DNA from: Streptomyces bathyalis
GTDB lineage: Bacteria > Actinomycetota > Actinomycetes > Streptomycetales > Streptomycetaceae
Direction of reading: 5' to 3'
Length of the DNA stretch: 64,000 nt
Assembly: GCF_015910445.1 (NCBI RefSeq)
Contig: NZ_CP048882.1
Location: 5,391,501-5,455,500, forward strand
Shown here: one piece after another, positions 8,723 through 17,021 of the stretch
Position numbering within the stretch: position 1 is the stretch's first letter
Layout of the letters: the number at the start of each line of letters is the position of its first letter
Notes under the pieces: model-generated
Told to the model about the DNA's origin: nothing
What the model saw: only the letters and a program-made list of their open reading frames with translations
Database searches by the model: none
Position numbers and translations under genes: made by a program

Positions 8723-9601
8723 TCAACGCCTGCCGAGTCCGCGGTGCACCGCCTTGGCGACGCCCTGGATCGTGCCGACTCCGTAGTCCATCCTCCTGTT
8801 GCCCTGCGAGAGAACGGCGATGCCGTAGTCGTTGCCGCCGTGGGTGAAGGCGCCGATGCTGTGGACGCGCCAGGCGCCCGTGGCACGCGGCAGCCAGCCG
8901 TTCTTCACGTGGACCGTGGCCGAGTCCGGGGCTCCCGCCGGCACGCCCCAACGCTGGCTCGGCACAACGCGGTTCATGAGGGTGAGGGCATAAGCCCGTG
9001 ACTCCGCGTTGAGGACCGGGTTGGACGCGGTGAGCAGCCGCAGCAGCTTCACCTGGTCCCGCGCGGTGACCTGGGTGAGGCCCCAGACCCCGTTCCGTCC
9101 CGGCTCGGTGTTCCGCATCCCGGCCAGCGACAGGAACTGCGCGAAGCGCTCGCGGCCGATCCGGCGCCACAGGGTGGAGGTCGCCGCGTTGTCCGACCTG
9201 GTGACCATCGCGGTGGTGAGATCCACTTCGTCGCGCGTCAGCCTGCGGTCCTCCTCCTGGGCCTTGCGCAGCAGCGCCGCGAGCACCGAGACCTTGACGA
9301 CGCTGGCCGAGTCGTAGTGCACGTCGGCCCTGAACTCGCATGTGGTGCCGGTGCGCCGGTCGTACACGGCGAGCGCCGAACTGTCCTGACGCGGGCGGAT
9401 CGCGTCGGCCACGTCGTCAGCCAGCCGTGCCGCCAGACCCGGCTGGGACGAGGTGCACACGACCTGCGCGCCCCCGACCCGGGCCTGTGCTGTGCTCGCC
9501 GCGGCGGGGCCGGCCGACGTCAGGACGGTGAGCGTGGACGCGGCGGCGACGGCCGCAGCCGTGGCTCGCCTCGTGGTGGCCGTTGTGCGCGATCCGAACA
9601 T
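8723..9601 (-). CDS. Exported serine hydrolase of the class A beta-lactamase fold
   Basis: A secreted beta-lactamase-related enzyme of 292 aa. The start has Arg/Thr-rich and Ala-rich signal-peptide character (~35 aa, ending AGPAAAS-TAQA). Motif one is DSASVVKVSV (S-x-x-K), motif two SDNAAT (S-D-N), and the KTG-equivalent is VKNGWL near the C-terminus. No clear Omega-loop E-x-x-L-N is seen, so genuine beta-lactamase activity is doubtful; a peptidoglycan-linked or orphan hydrolase role is equally possible. The ATG at 9601 has only a weak ribosome site (GGAAC). It shares direction with tRNA-Gly and has ~600 bases of empty sequence upstream. Confidence 0.85.
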   Translation of the reverse strand: MFGSRTTATTRRATAAAVAAASTLTVLTSAGPAAASTAQARVGGAQVVCTSSQPGLAARLADDVADAIRPRQDSSALAVYDRRTGTTCEFRADVHYDSASVVKVSVLAALLRKAQEEDRRLTRDEVDLTTAMVTRSDNAATSTLWRRIGRERFAQFLSLAGMRNTEPGRNGVWGLTQVTARDQVKLLRLLTASNPVLNAESRAYALTLMNRVVPSQRWGVPAGAPDSATVHVKNGWLPRATGAWRVHSIGAFTHGGNDYGIAVLSQGNRRMDYGVGTIQGVAKAVHRGLGRR

Positions 9602-10204
9602 GGAGGTTCCGTCCCGGTCTGGGCTGCTCTCTGGTTGCGACCTTCCGGCTCCGGCTCCTGACCACTGGAAAGGTGACCGGCCGTCCGGATTGTTCATGTT
9701 GCGATGAATGTCACATGATGCTGGAGGCGCTCGGACGGCGACAGGTGCGCCACGCGGGGCTGCCGCCGTTCGTGCTCTGAGCACGGCGGAAGCACCGTGA
9801 CGGCTTACGACTGGGCCCCCCTGCGCCGCACCGGGGAGTGCCCGGCGCCTGCCGCCCGGCGGTGCGACGGCCAGGCTCGTGCGAAGGAGCACGGGCGACC
9901 GTTCAAGTGTCACCCACTCCTGGGGTTCCTCCTCCGTGGGCGGCATCTCTGGCTCCGCGAGGCGGGCACGTGATCGCACGCCGTCGGAGATGCCGGGCGG
10001 ATCCGAGGCACTCGGCGCGGTCCGTCGTGGAGGGCCGGTGAGGCCGGCCGCGGGGAAGGGCCCGCCGCACGATCCGACCCCGGGCTCAACCCCGATTCCG
10101 CTTCCGCGGACCCCGGGACGAAAGCTGATGTCGCCGGGACCCGGGACGGGAGGAGAGCCGGGCGCGGCCTCGTAGAAGGCCATGTACTCTACGTGTCGCA
10201 CCGG
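9602..10204. other. Gene-free region between serine hydrolase and tRNA-Pro
   Basis: No supported gene is found in 603 bases. There is an 8-base inverted repeat GGCATCTC (9942-9949)/GAGATGCC (9987-9994) with a 37-base loop, and TACTCT near 10187 as a possible -10 for tRNA-Pro. The serine hydrolase promoter should lie near 9610-9720. Confidence 0.5.
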
Positions 10205-10281
10205 CGGGGTGTGGCGCAGCTTGGTAGCGCGTCCGCTTTGGGAGCGGAAGGTCGTCGGTTCGAATCCGGCCACCCCGACCA
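10205..10281 (+). tRNA. tRNA-Pro (TGG)
   Basis: A 77-nt tRNA including an encoded CCA. Acceptor CGGGGTG pairs with CACCCCG, the D arm contains GCGCAGCTTGGTAGCGC, the anticodon loop TTTGGGA reads TGG, and the T arm is GTCGGTTCGAATCCGGC. The encoded CCA contrasts with the CCA-less tRNA-Gly nearby. Confidence 0.97.
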
Positions 10282-10390
10282 CGTACTATGCAAGACGCGC
10301 GCGCCAGTGTCGTGTCCGGATTCCGAGCGGTTTGCGGGGCACCCGGCAGAGCGTTATTCCCCCAAGAAGTCAGCCCCAAGGAGACCGACC

Positions 10391-11854
10391 GTGAAGAGCG
10401 CCGTGGAGACCCTGAACCCCACCCGGGTTCGGCTCACAGTCGAGGTGCCCTTCGAGGAGCTCAAGGACAGCCTCGACGCGGCGTACAAGAAGATCAACCA
10501 GCAGGTCACCGTTCCCGGTTTCCGTAAGGGAAAGATCCCTGCCCGGGTGATCGACCAGCGGTTCGGACGCGGGGCGGTGCTGGAGGAAGCGGTCAACGAC
10601 GCGCTTCCGAAGCTCTACCAGTCGGCTGTCGAGGAGGGCGAGCTGAACCCGCTGGGTCAGCCCGAGGTCGACATCACCGATCTGAAGGACAACGAGCTGC
10701 TGTCCTTCACGGCCGAGGTCGACATCCGCCCCGAGATCACGATCCCCGACTACTCGGGCATCGAGGTCGAGGTCGAGGCCGCCGAGGTCTCCGACGAGGA
10801 CGTGGACAAGGCCGTCGAGCAGCTGCGTGAGCGCTTCGCCTCCACCACGGTCGTCGAGCGTGCCGCGGCCGACGGCGACGTGGTCAAGGTCGACCTGGAG
10901 GCCAAGGTCGACGGCGAGGTCCTCGAGGACGGCGTCGCGGAAGGCGTCGACTACACGATCGGCTCCGGCGAGCTCCTCGACGGCATCGACGCCGCCGTCA
11001 CCGGTCTCGAGGCGGGCGGCGAGTCCACCTTCACCTCCGAGCTCAAGGGCGGCTCCGCCGCCGGCAAGGAGGCCGAGGTCTCCGTCAAGGTGCAGACGGT
11101 CTCCTCGCGCGAACTGCCCGCCCTGGACGATGACTTCGCCCAGCTGGCCAGCGAGTTCGACACGCTCGAGGAGCTGCGCGAGGACAGCCGCAAGCGCCTC
11201 GGCCAGCAGAAGAAGTACGAGCAGGCCACCGAGGCGCAGGAGAAGGTGCTGGACGCCCTCCTCGGCCTCGTCGAGGTTCCCGTCCCGGACAAGCTGCTGG
11301 CGGAGGAGGTCGGCACCCGCAAGGACAACCTCGTCAACAACCAGCTCGGTCAGATGGGCCTCGACCTCGCGACGTACCTGCAGATGCAGGACAAGTCCGA
11401 GGAGGACTTCGACGCGGAGCTCAAGGAGCAGGCGGAGAAGGGCATCCGCACCCAGTTCGTGCTCGACGAGCTGGTCACCAAGGAGAAGCTCAACGTCAGC
11501 CAGGAAGAGCTGACCGAGCACCTGATGCGCCGTGCCCAGTCCTCGGGCATGAGCCCGGACCAGTTCGCGCAGGCAGTCGTCGAGGGCGGCCAGGTGCCGA
11601 TGCTCGTCGGCGAGGTGGCGCGCGGCAAGGCGCTGGCCACCGTCGTCGAGAAGGCGACCGTCAAGGACAGCAACGGCGAGACGGTCGACCTCGACGACGA
11701 AGAGGACGAGACCGCCGAGACGGTCCAGGCCGAGTCCGGCGAGACGGTCCAGGCCGAGTCCGGCGAGGAGTCCGCAGAGGCCACCGCGGCGGCCGCCGAG
11801 GAGACCTCGGAGAAGGGCTCCGACGAGGAGCAGGAGAAGAAGTCGGAGGGCTGA
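10391..11854 (+). CDS. tig: Trigger factor, ribosome-associated chaperone and prolyl isomerase
   Basis: Binds nascent chains at the ribosome exit tunnel. The 487-aa protein shows the N-terminal ribosome-binding domain with the signature VPGFRKGKIPARVIDQRFG (G-F-R-x-G-x-x-P), the FKBP-type isomerase domain (~160-245, acidic, with DGVDYTIGSGELLDGID), and the helical substrate-binding C-terminal domain. The start is GTG at 10391 with AAGGAG 7 bases upstream; reading upstream would run into tRNA-Pro. The tail (residues ~430-487) is a highly acidic, Glu/Ala-rich disordered extension containing an exact 24-base tandem duplication (11717-11764), giving ETVQAESG twice. It precedes clpP1P2X as in many actinobacteria. 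Confidence 0.97.
   Translation: MKSAVETLNPTRVRLTVEVPFEELKDSLDAAYKKINQQVTVPGFRKGKIPARVIDQRFGRGAVLEEAVNDALPKLYQSAVEEGELNPLGQPEVDITDLKDNELLSFTAEVDIRPEITIPDYSGIEVEVEAAEVSDEDVDKAVEQLRERFASTTVVERAAADGDVVKVDLEAKVDGEVLEDGVAEGVDYTIGSGELLDGIDAAVTGLEAGGESTFTSELKGGSAAGKEAEVSVKVQTVSSRELPALDDDFAQLASEFDTLEELREDSRKRLGQQKKYEQATEAQEKVLDALLGLVEVPVPDKLLAEEVGTRKDNLVNNQLGQMGLDLATYLQMQDKSEEDFDAELKEQAEKGIRTQFVLDELVTKEKLNVSQEELTEHLMRRAQSSGMSPDQFAQAVVEGGQVPMLVGEVARGKALATVVEKATVKDSNGETVDLDDEEDETAETVQAESGETVQAESGEESAEATAAAAEETSEKGSDEEQEKKSEG
11717..11764 (+). repeat. 24-bp perfect tandem duplication in the tig tail
   Basis: Two identical in-frame 24-base copies (11717-11740, 11741-11764) encode ETVQAESG twice. Perfect identity indicates a recent event. 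It lies in the disordered acidic tail, so it should be tolerated. Confidence 0.9.
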
Positions 11855-11906
11855 CCCTCCCTCTCACCGCCCTCTCGCAGCACTCACTCGAGTACGACGG
11901 CCGGGG

Positions 11907-11930
11907 CCCGCGCACCAGTTCGTGCGCGGG
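11907..11930 (+). terminator. Hairpin after tig
   Basis: CCCGCGCAC (11907-11915) pairs with GTGCGCGGG (11922-11930) around the loop CAGTTC. No T run follows. Confidence 0.65.
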
Positions 11931-11963
11931 CTTCGGGGCTGCACAGAGGGCCCATGGGACCTG

Positions 11964-11977
11964 CGCTGACAGCGAAC
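11964..11977. promoter_or_regulatory. ClgR operator upstream of clpP1
   Basis: The bases CGC-TGACA-GCGAAC are the reverse complement of GTTCGC-N5-GCG, the published ClgR recognition motif for the Streptomyces clpP1P2 operon. The site ends about 40 bases before the -10-like TAGGGT, a typical activator position. Confidence 0.75.
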
Positions 11978-12015
11978 AGCTCCCGATGCGGGATGGCTCC
12001 GTCGGTGCCTCGCGT

Positions 12016-12021
12016 TAGGGT
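12016..12021 (+). promoter_or_regulatory. Putative -10 of the clpP1 promoter
   Basis: TAGGGT is close to the Streptomyces -10 consensus. The start of transcription would fall at about 12027, where a GTG in the clpP1 frame is found. Confidence 0.45.
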
Positions 12022-12089
12022 CCCAAGTGCATGAAGACCCCAGAGACGGCACGCCTTCGGCTACCGTCCGGACACGAGCAGGTGGACAC

Positions 12090-12704
12090 GTGACGCTTCC
12101 GATGCCTTCCGCCGCCGCTGAGCACCTTGGTGGTGGCCTCGGCGACCAGGTCTACAACCGGCTGCTCAACGAGCGGATCATCTTCCTCGGCCAGCCCGTC
12201 GACGACGAGATCGCCAACCAGATCACCGCTCAGTTGCTGCTCCTGGCGGCCGACCCGGACAAGGACATCTTCCTTTACATCAACAGCCCCGGTGGCTCGA
12301 TCCAGGCCGGCATGGCGATCTACGACACCATGCAGTACATCAAGAACGACGTGGTCACCATCGCCATGGGCCTCGCCGCCTCGATGGGCCAGTTCCTGCT
12401 GAGCGCGGGCACCCACGGCAAGCGTTTCGCGCTGCCGAACGCGGACATCCTGATCCACCAGCCCTCGGCCGGCCTGGCGGGCTCCGCCTCGGACATCAAG
12501 ATCCACGCCGAGCAGCTGCTCCGCACGAAGAAGAAGATGGCGGAGCTCTCGGCCCAGCACACAGGCCAGTCCGTCGAGCAGTGGACCCGTGACGCCGACC
12601 GCGACCGCTGGTTCTCCGCCGAGGAGGCCAAGGAGTACGGCCTGATCGACGAGGTGTACGGCAGGGCGGCACAGCTTCCGGGAGGCGGCGGTACGGGCGC
12701 GTGA
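12090..12704 (+). CDS. clpP1: ATP-dependent Clp protease proteolytic subunit 1
   Basis: Serine peptidase forming the proteolytic chamber, combined with ClpX or ClpC. The 204-aa form has catalytic Ser98 in GLAASMGQFLLSAG, His123 in ADILIHQPSAG, and an Asp in the DADRDRW segment. The oligomer-handle sequence FLYINSPGGSIQAGMAIYDT is intact. The GTG at 12090 is preferred because AGGTGG sits 4 bases upstream and explains why the Gly-Gly before this point looks conserved; an in-frame GTG at 12027 is a longer alternative that could be used if the mRNA is leaderless. A ClgR site lies upstream. It is followed 73 bases later by clpP2. Confidence 0.96.
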   Translation: MTLPMPSAAAEHLGGGLGDQVYNRLLNERIIFLGQPVDDEIANQITAQLLLLAADPDKDIFLYINSPGGSIQAGMAIYDTMQYIKNDVVTIAMGLAASMGQFLLSAGTHGKRFALPNADILIHQPSAGLAGSASDIKIHAEQLLRTKKKMAELSAQHTGQSVEQWTRDADRDRWFSAEEAKEYGLIDEVYGRAAQLPGGGGTGA

Positions 12705-12777
12705 GCCGCGCCGCAGGACAGCAGGCTCAGCAGCAGCGCAGCGACCGCAGTCAGCCCATCACCAGGAGAAGGCTCCG

Positions 12778-13485
12778 ATGACCAAACTTTCCGGACTCCC
12801 CGCCTCCGGCGGTTTCCCCGGCGCGGAGAGCACGTACGCCTCACAGGGCCGCTACACGGGCCCGCAGCCCGAGTCCCGCTACATCGTCCCGCGGTTCGTC
12901 GAGCGCACCTCGCAGGGTGTGCGCGAGTACGACCCGTACGCGAAGCTCTTCGAGGAGCGCGTGATCTTCCTGGGCGTCCAGATCGACGACGCCTCGGCCA
13001 ACGACATCATGGCGCAGCTGCTGTGCCTGGAGTCGATGGACCCGGACAGGGACATCTCGCTCTACATCAACTCGCCCGGCGGCTCCTTCACGGCGCTCAC
13101 GGCGATCTACGACACGATGCAGTTCGTGAAGCCGGACATTCAGACGGTCTGCATGGGGCAGGCGGCCTCCGCCGCCGCGGTGCTCCTCGCCGCCGGTACT
13201 CCCGGCAAGCGGATGGCGCTTCCCAACGCCCGCATCCTGATCCACCAGCCCTACAGCGAGACGGGCCGCGGTCAGGTCTCCGACCTGGAGATCGCCGCGA
13301 ACGAGATCCAGCGCATGCGGATCCAGCTGGAGGAGATGCTGGCGAAGCACTCCACCAAGGAGATCGAGCAGATCCGCGACGACATCGAGCGTGACAAGAT
13401 CCTCACGGCCGAGGAGTCGCTGGAGTACGGGCTGATCGACCAGATCGTCTCCACCCGCAAGTCGTCCGTCGGCATGGGAGTCTGA
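12778..13485 (+). CDS. clpP2: ATP-dependent Clp protease proteolytic subunit 2
   Basis: Second ClpP paralogue, which in actinobacteria forms a mixed tetradecamer with ClpP1. The 235-aa protein has a longer N-terminus (~45 aa, Gly/Tyr-rich) than ClpP1. Catalytic Ser is in MGQAASAAAVLLAAG, His in ARILIHQPYSETGRGQ, and an Asp in the DDIERDK stretch. The dimer helix SLYINSPGGSFTALTAIYD is complete. GGAG lies 6-8 bases before the ATG. It belongs to the clpP1 operon; clpX follows after 151 bases, leaving room for a separate clpX promoter. Confidence 0.97.
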   Translation: MTKLSGLPASGGFPGAESTYASQGRYTGPQPESRYIVPRFVERTSQGVREYDPYAKLFEERVIFLGVQIDDASANDIMAQLLCLESMDPDRDISLYINSPGGSFTALTAIYDTMQFVKPDIQTVCMGQAASAAAVLLAAGTPGKRMALPNARILIHQPYSETGRGQVSDLEIAANEIQRMRIQLEEMLAKHSTKEIEQIRDDIERDKILTAEESLEYGLIDQIVSTRKSSVGMGV

Positions 13486-13636
13486 CGCAGGCGCATGTCA
13501 CTTTCCCCCTTGGGACGCCTCTACCGAGTCGTCCCAAGGGGGGCCCAATTCGACGGCTCGGCAGGGTACCGTCGTCAGAGCACGTACCTCGGTCCGACGG
13601 CTGATGGACCGGTCCCAGGCGAAGGGGAAGCACCTC

Positions 13637-14923
13637 GTGGCACGCATCGGTGATGGCGGCGATCTGCTCAAGTGCTCGTTCTGCGGGAAGAGCCAGAAGC
13701 AGGTGAAGAAGCTGATCGCAGGGCCAGGCGTGTACATCTGCGACGAGTGCATCGACCTGTGCAACGAGATCATCGAGGAAGAGCTCGCGGAGTCCTCCGA
13801 GGTGCGCTGGGACGAGCTCCCCAAACCCCGCGAGATCTCGGAGTTCCTCGAGGGGTACGTGGTCGGCCAGGAGGCGGCCAAGAAGGCGCTCTCCGTGGCG
13901 GTCTACAACCACTACAAGCGGGTGCAGGCCGGCGAGAACGGCGGCCCCCAGGGCCGTGAGGACGGCATCGAGCTCGCCAAGTCCAACATCCTGCTGCTCG
14001 GCCCCACCGGCTCCGGCAAGACACTGCTCGCGCAGACACTCGCCCGGATGCTCAACGTCCCCTTCGCCATTGCGGACGCCACGGCGCTGACGGAAGCGGG
14101 CTATGTCGGCGAGGACGTCGAGAACATCCTCCTGAAACTGATCCAGGCGGCCGACTACGACGTCAAGAAGGCCGAGACCGGGATCATCTACATCGACGAG
14201 ATCGACAAGGTCGCCCGCAAGAGTGAGAATCCGTCGATCACGCGTGACGTCTCCGGCGAGGGCGTCCAGCAGGCGCTGCTGAAGATCCTGGAGGGCACGA
14301 CCGCCTCCGTGCCGCCGCAGGGCGGACGGAAGCACCCGCACCAGGAGTTCATCCAGATCGACACGACGAACGTGCTGTTCATCGTGGGCGGGGCCTTCGC
14401 CGGGCTGGAGAAGATCATCGAGTCCCGTGCGGGCGCGAAGGACATCGGCTTCGGCGCCACCATCCGCTCCAAGCGGGAGATCGAGGACAGCAACCAGTTC
14501 GAGGACGTCATGCCGGAGGACCTGGTGAAGTTCGGGATGATCCCGGAGTTCATCGGCCGTCTTCCCGTGATGACGAGCGTCCACAACCTCGACCGCGAGG
14601 CGCTGCTGCAGATCCTCATGGAGCCGCGCAACGCGCTCGTCAAGCAGTACCAGCGCCTCTTCGAACTCGACGGTGTGGAGCTGGACTTCGACCGTCCCGC
14701 GCTCGAGGCCATCGCCGACCAGGCGATCCTGCGCGGCACCGGGGCGCGCGGGCTGCGCGCCATCATGGAAGAGGTCCTGATGTCGGTGATGTACGAGGTT
14801 CCGTCGCGCAAGGACGTCGAGCGTGTCGTGATCACCGAAGAGGTCGTCCACTCCAACGTGAATCCGACCCTCGTGCCCCGCTCGCGCGGCAACGAGCAGG
14901 AGCGGCACGAGAAGAGCGCGTAA
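13637..14923 (+). CDS. clpX: ClpX, ATP-dependent unfoldase of ClpXP
   Basis: AAA+ hexamer that recognises, unfolds and threads substrates into ClpP. The 428-aa protein has an N-terminal zinc-binding domain (C13, C16, then CDEC near 38), Walker A GPTGSGKT (122-129), the pore loop GYVGEDVEN, Walker B IIYIDEIDK, the ClpP-docking IGF loop (DIGFGAT), sensor and RKH-type segments, and sensor 2 GARGLRAIMEE. Start GTG 13637 follows AAGGGGAAG; homology begins at ARIGDGGDLLKCSFCG. It terminates into a 16-bp hairpin. Confidence 0.97.
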   Translation: MARIGDGGDLLKCSFCGKSQKQVKKLIAGPGVYICDECIDLCNEIIEEELAESSEVRWDELPKPREISEFLEGYVVGQEAAKKALSVAVYNHYKRVQAGENGGPQGREDGIELAKSNILLLGPTGSGKTLLAQTLARMLNVPFAIADATALTEAGYVGEDVENILLKLIQAADYDVKKAETGIIYIDEIDKVARKSENPSITRDVSGEGVQQALLKILEGTTASVPPQGGRKHPHQEFIQIDTTNVLFIVGGAFAGLEKIIESRAGAKDIGFGATIRSKREIEDSNQFEDVMPEDLVKFGMIPEFIGRLPVMTSVHNLDREALLQILMEPRNALVKQYQRLFELDGVELDFDRPALEAIADQAILRGTGARGLRAIMEEVLMSVMYEVPSRKDVERVVITEEVVHSNVNPTLVPRSRGNEQERHEKSA

Positions 14924-15006
14924 GGCCCGTCCGCAAGCGCGCGGGCATTCGCTCAACCGCCTTCGCAGCCACGGCAGTTGTCCAGCACGGCAGTTGTGCC
15001 GCAACG

Positions 15007-15044
15007 ACGAGAAGGGGCGCCCATCGTCGGGCGCCCCTTCTCGT
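15007..15044. terminator. 16-bp perfect terminator after clpX
   Basis: Perfectly paired 16-base arms (15007-15022, 15029-15044; core AGGGGCGCCC) flank a 6-base loop. It lies between clpX and an opposing gene, so it can serve both. Confidence 0.9.
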
Positions 15045-15116
15045 GTCCGTGCTCCTCGCGACGTGAACGCCGCGCGCGCTCCGTCAGCCGCAGGCTTCCG
15101 TCCGCAGCCGCAGCCG

Positions 15117-15827
15117 TCAACCGGCCTCGACGAGGGCGTCCTTGCGTACCTTCGCGGTCAGTTCGGCGGTGCTCTTCAGGTCCACGGGCTTCGTCTTCGT
15201 CCCGTCGCTGGTGAGGATCATCGAGGAGACCGTGCCGACCGTGCTGGAGTCGGACCAGCTGCACATCACGAGGCTCATGCTCGAGATCTTGTACTCCTGG
15301 CACTTGAGCACGTCACCGTCGAAGCCGGACGGCGAGAACTTCTTGAGGCTGCCCTCTGCCTTGGCGCCGGTCTCGGTCTTCAGCGACTTGCCCGTCTGCT
15401 CGAAGACCCAGTCCACGGCCTTCTCCGGGTTCTCCACGGAACCGTAGGCGCCGCCGAGTTGGAGCTTCTTGGTGGCGCCGGCCTTGTACTCGGCGCTGAC
15501 GTCGGCGCCGGACGTCATACCCGGCACCTTCTTGTTGTCGAAGGCCTCGCCGTCGCCCTTCTCGCCCTTGCCGTCCCGCTGGTACTCGCCGGCCACCGTC
15601 TTCGGCGTCGTCAGCTTGTACTCGGGAGCACCGCCGGGCCCCAGGACGAAGTACCCGCCGACGAGGAGGCACACGACGACCAGGGCGCCGACGACCACGG
15701 CTATGGTCCGGCCGCTGAGGCCGCTCCTGCCGCCCGGGCCGCCCTTGCCATTGCCACCGTCCTGCGTGGGCACCGGTGCACCGGGCGCCGTCGACGGTCC
15801 GTGCGGGGCCGGCTGACTGTCACTCAT
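15117..15827 (-). CDS. Single-pass membrane protein with extracytoplasmic domain (paralogue of next gene)
   Basis: Unrecognised function. The 236-aa protein has a proline/glycine-rich cytoplasmic start, one transmembrane helix (RTIAVVVGALVVVCLLVGGYFV, ~37-60), then a ~170-residue external domain beginning YKLTTPKTVAGEYQRD and containing two Cys (KCQEYKISS and MCSWSDSS) that could form a disulfide. The ATG at 15827 has GGAG upstream. It shares order and motifs with the gene at 15902-16864 (YKLT-x-P-x-TVAGEY; KCQ-I/Y; MWSDSS/MWGDHST; final DDA/KDA-LVE/RVE), so the two are tandem paralogues, probably co-transcribed. The fold is not one I can name; the type is common in Streptomyces. Confidence 0.75.
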   Translation of the reverse strand: MSDSQPAPHGPSTAPGAPVPTQDGGNGKGGPGGRSGLSGRTIAVVVGALVVVCLLVGGYFVLGPGGAPEYKLTTPKTVAGEYQRDGKGEKGDGEAFDNKKVPGMTSGADVSAEYKAGATKKLQLGGAYGSVENPEKAVDWVFEQTGKSLKTETGAKAEGSLKKFSPSGFDGDVLKCQEYKISSMSLVMCSWSDSSTVGTVSSMILTSDGTKTKPVDLKSTAELTAKVRKDALVEAG

Positions 15828-15901
15828 CGCTTGCGTCTCCTCCGTCAGGCGGGGGATCCCCGACACACCGGCCGGGGATCCCGGAACCTCAGTCCCGCGG
15901 G

Positions 15902-16864
15902 CTACTTGATCTCGACCCGCGCGTCGTCGCGCAGCTTCGTGGACAGCTTCGCGACGTCATCGATCGACATGCTCTTGCCGGTGAGAACGGCGGCGGAGTC
16001 CTGGGCGGAGACCATCGCCACCGTGCTGTGGTCGCCCCACATGCACAGCGGAGCCTTGATCTCCGAAGGAGTGCCGCTTCCCGCGGACGTGGCTGCGCCG
16101 AGGCTGACCTTGATGATCTGGCACTTCATCACGGCGTCGTCCTCGAGGCCGGCCGGCTCGACCTTCTCGGGGCTGCCCTCGAGTTCGGCGGTCCTGCCGG
16201 AACGCTCCGCGCTCTTCTCGCTGTCCTCGGCCATCTTCGCGAACGCCGCGTCGACCGTGGCCTCCGGGTCCTCGACCTCGCCCCAGACACCCTGGAAGTT
16301 GAGCTGCTTCAGGGCCGTGCCGCTGCCGGACTTGTACGAGCCGTGCTCGCTCTTGGGCCCGTCGACGCCCGCCTTCTCGAACTCGGAGAGCTCGGCCTGC
16401 GTCATCTGGTTCGTGGTGCCGAAACCCTCGTTCTTCTCGTACTCGCCGGCGACCGTCTGCGGCGACGTCAGCTTGTACTTCTTGCCGTCGTCGGCGACCG
16501 ATCCGCCGCCTCCGCCGCCCCCCAGGCCGCCGAACAGCAGGACGGCGCCGATGAGGACGCCCACGATCACCAGCGAGCCGATGATGATCGCTACGGTCTT
16601 TCCGGCCATGCCGCTGCCCTGCGGGGGCATCGGCGGTCCGGGCTGCCCGTAGGGACCGGGCTGCCCGTACGGGCCCGGCTGCCCCGGCTGCTGCGGATAG
16701 CCGTAACCGGGCTGTCCGGGCTGCTGCGGATACCCGTAGCCGGGCTGGCCCGGCGTCCCGCCCGGAGCGCCCTGGGCGTACGGGTTCGGGCCCTGCGGAG
16801 GCTGTCCGTACGGTCCGGGCGGGGGCGGCTGCTGTCCGTAAGGCCCCGGCTGGTTCTGACTCAT
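15902..16864 (-). CDS. Proline/glutamine-rich single-pass membrane protein, paralogue of the downstream gene
   Basis: Unrecognised function. The 320-aa protein begins with ~125 residues of low-complexity Pro-Gly-Tyr-Gln repeats (GYGYPQQPGQP twice, GPYGQP several times), a transmembrane helix (KTVAIIIGSLVIVGVLIGAVLLF), a poly-Gly spacer, then the external domain YKLTSPQTVAGEYEKN...KCQIIKVSL...LCMWGDHSTVAMV. Strong GGAGGGG precedes the ATG. The PQ/GY cytoplasmic tail resembles those of many Streptomyces membrane proteins and might mediate clustering. The paralogue downstream has a much shorter tail, so the tail appears to have been gained or lost after duplication. It is divergent from valS. 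Confidence 0.78.
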   Translation of the reverse strand: MSQNQPGPYGQQPPPPGPYGQPPQGPNPYAQGAPGGTPGQPGYGYPQQPGQPGYGYPQQPGQPGPYGQPGPYGQPGPPMPPQGSGMAGKTVAIIIGSLVIVGVLIGAVLLFGGLGGGGGGGSVADDGKKYKLTSPQTVAGEYEKNEGFGTTNQMTQAELSEFEKAGVDGPKSEHGSYKSGSGTALKQLNFQGVWGEVEDPEATVDAAFAKMAEDSEKSAERSGRTAELEGSPEKVEPAGLEDDAVMKCQIIKVSLGAATSAGSGTPSEIKAPLCMWGDHSTVAMVSAQDSAAVLTGKSMSIDDVAKLSTKLRDDARVEIK

Positions 16865-17009
16865 GGCTGTGCATCCCCTCCGTTTGATGAGCGACGCCTG
16901 CGACGCGGTCGCGCTCGCGCCGGCGCGCTGCGCGTACATCCTTGCGGACCCCAGGAGCACGTGCTGCACCGGTCCCCAAACCGATTCGAGACTGCGACAT
17001 TGACGCCCG

Positions 17010-17015
17010 TACACT
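17010..17015 (+). promoter_or_regulatory. Putative -10 for a leaderless valS mRNA
   Basis: TACACT ends 6 bases before the valS GTG at 17022 with no ribosome site between. No T-box leader is present. Confidence 0.5.
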
Positions 17016-17021
17016 GCCGTC

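Noticed and set aside
8723..9601. Calling the serine hydrolase a resistance beta-lactamase
   Set aside because: SxxK and SDN are present, but the KTG position reads KNG and a clear Omega-loop ExxLN is not seen.
10193..10390. In-frame extension of tig into tRNA-Pro
   Set aside because: It would translate a tRNA gene; the GTG at 10391 has a strong SD.
16865..17021. A T-box leader in front of valS
   Set aside because: The gap is only 157 bases, has no specifier stem or T-box core, and a -10-like box abuts the GTG.
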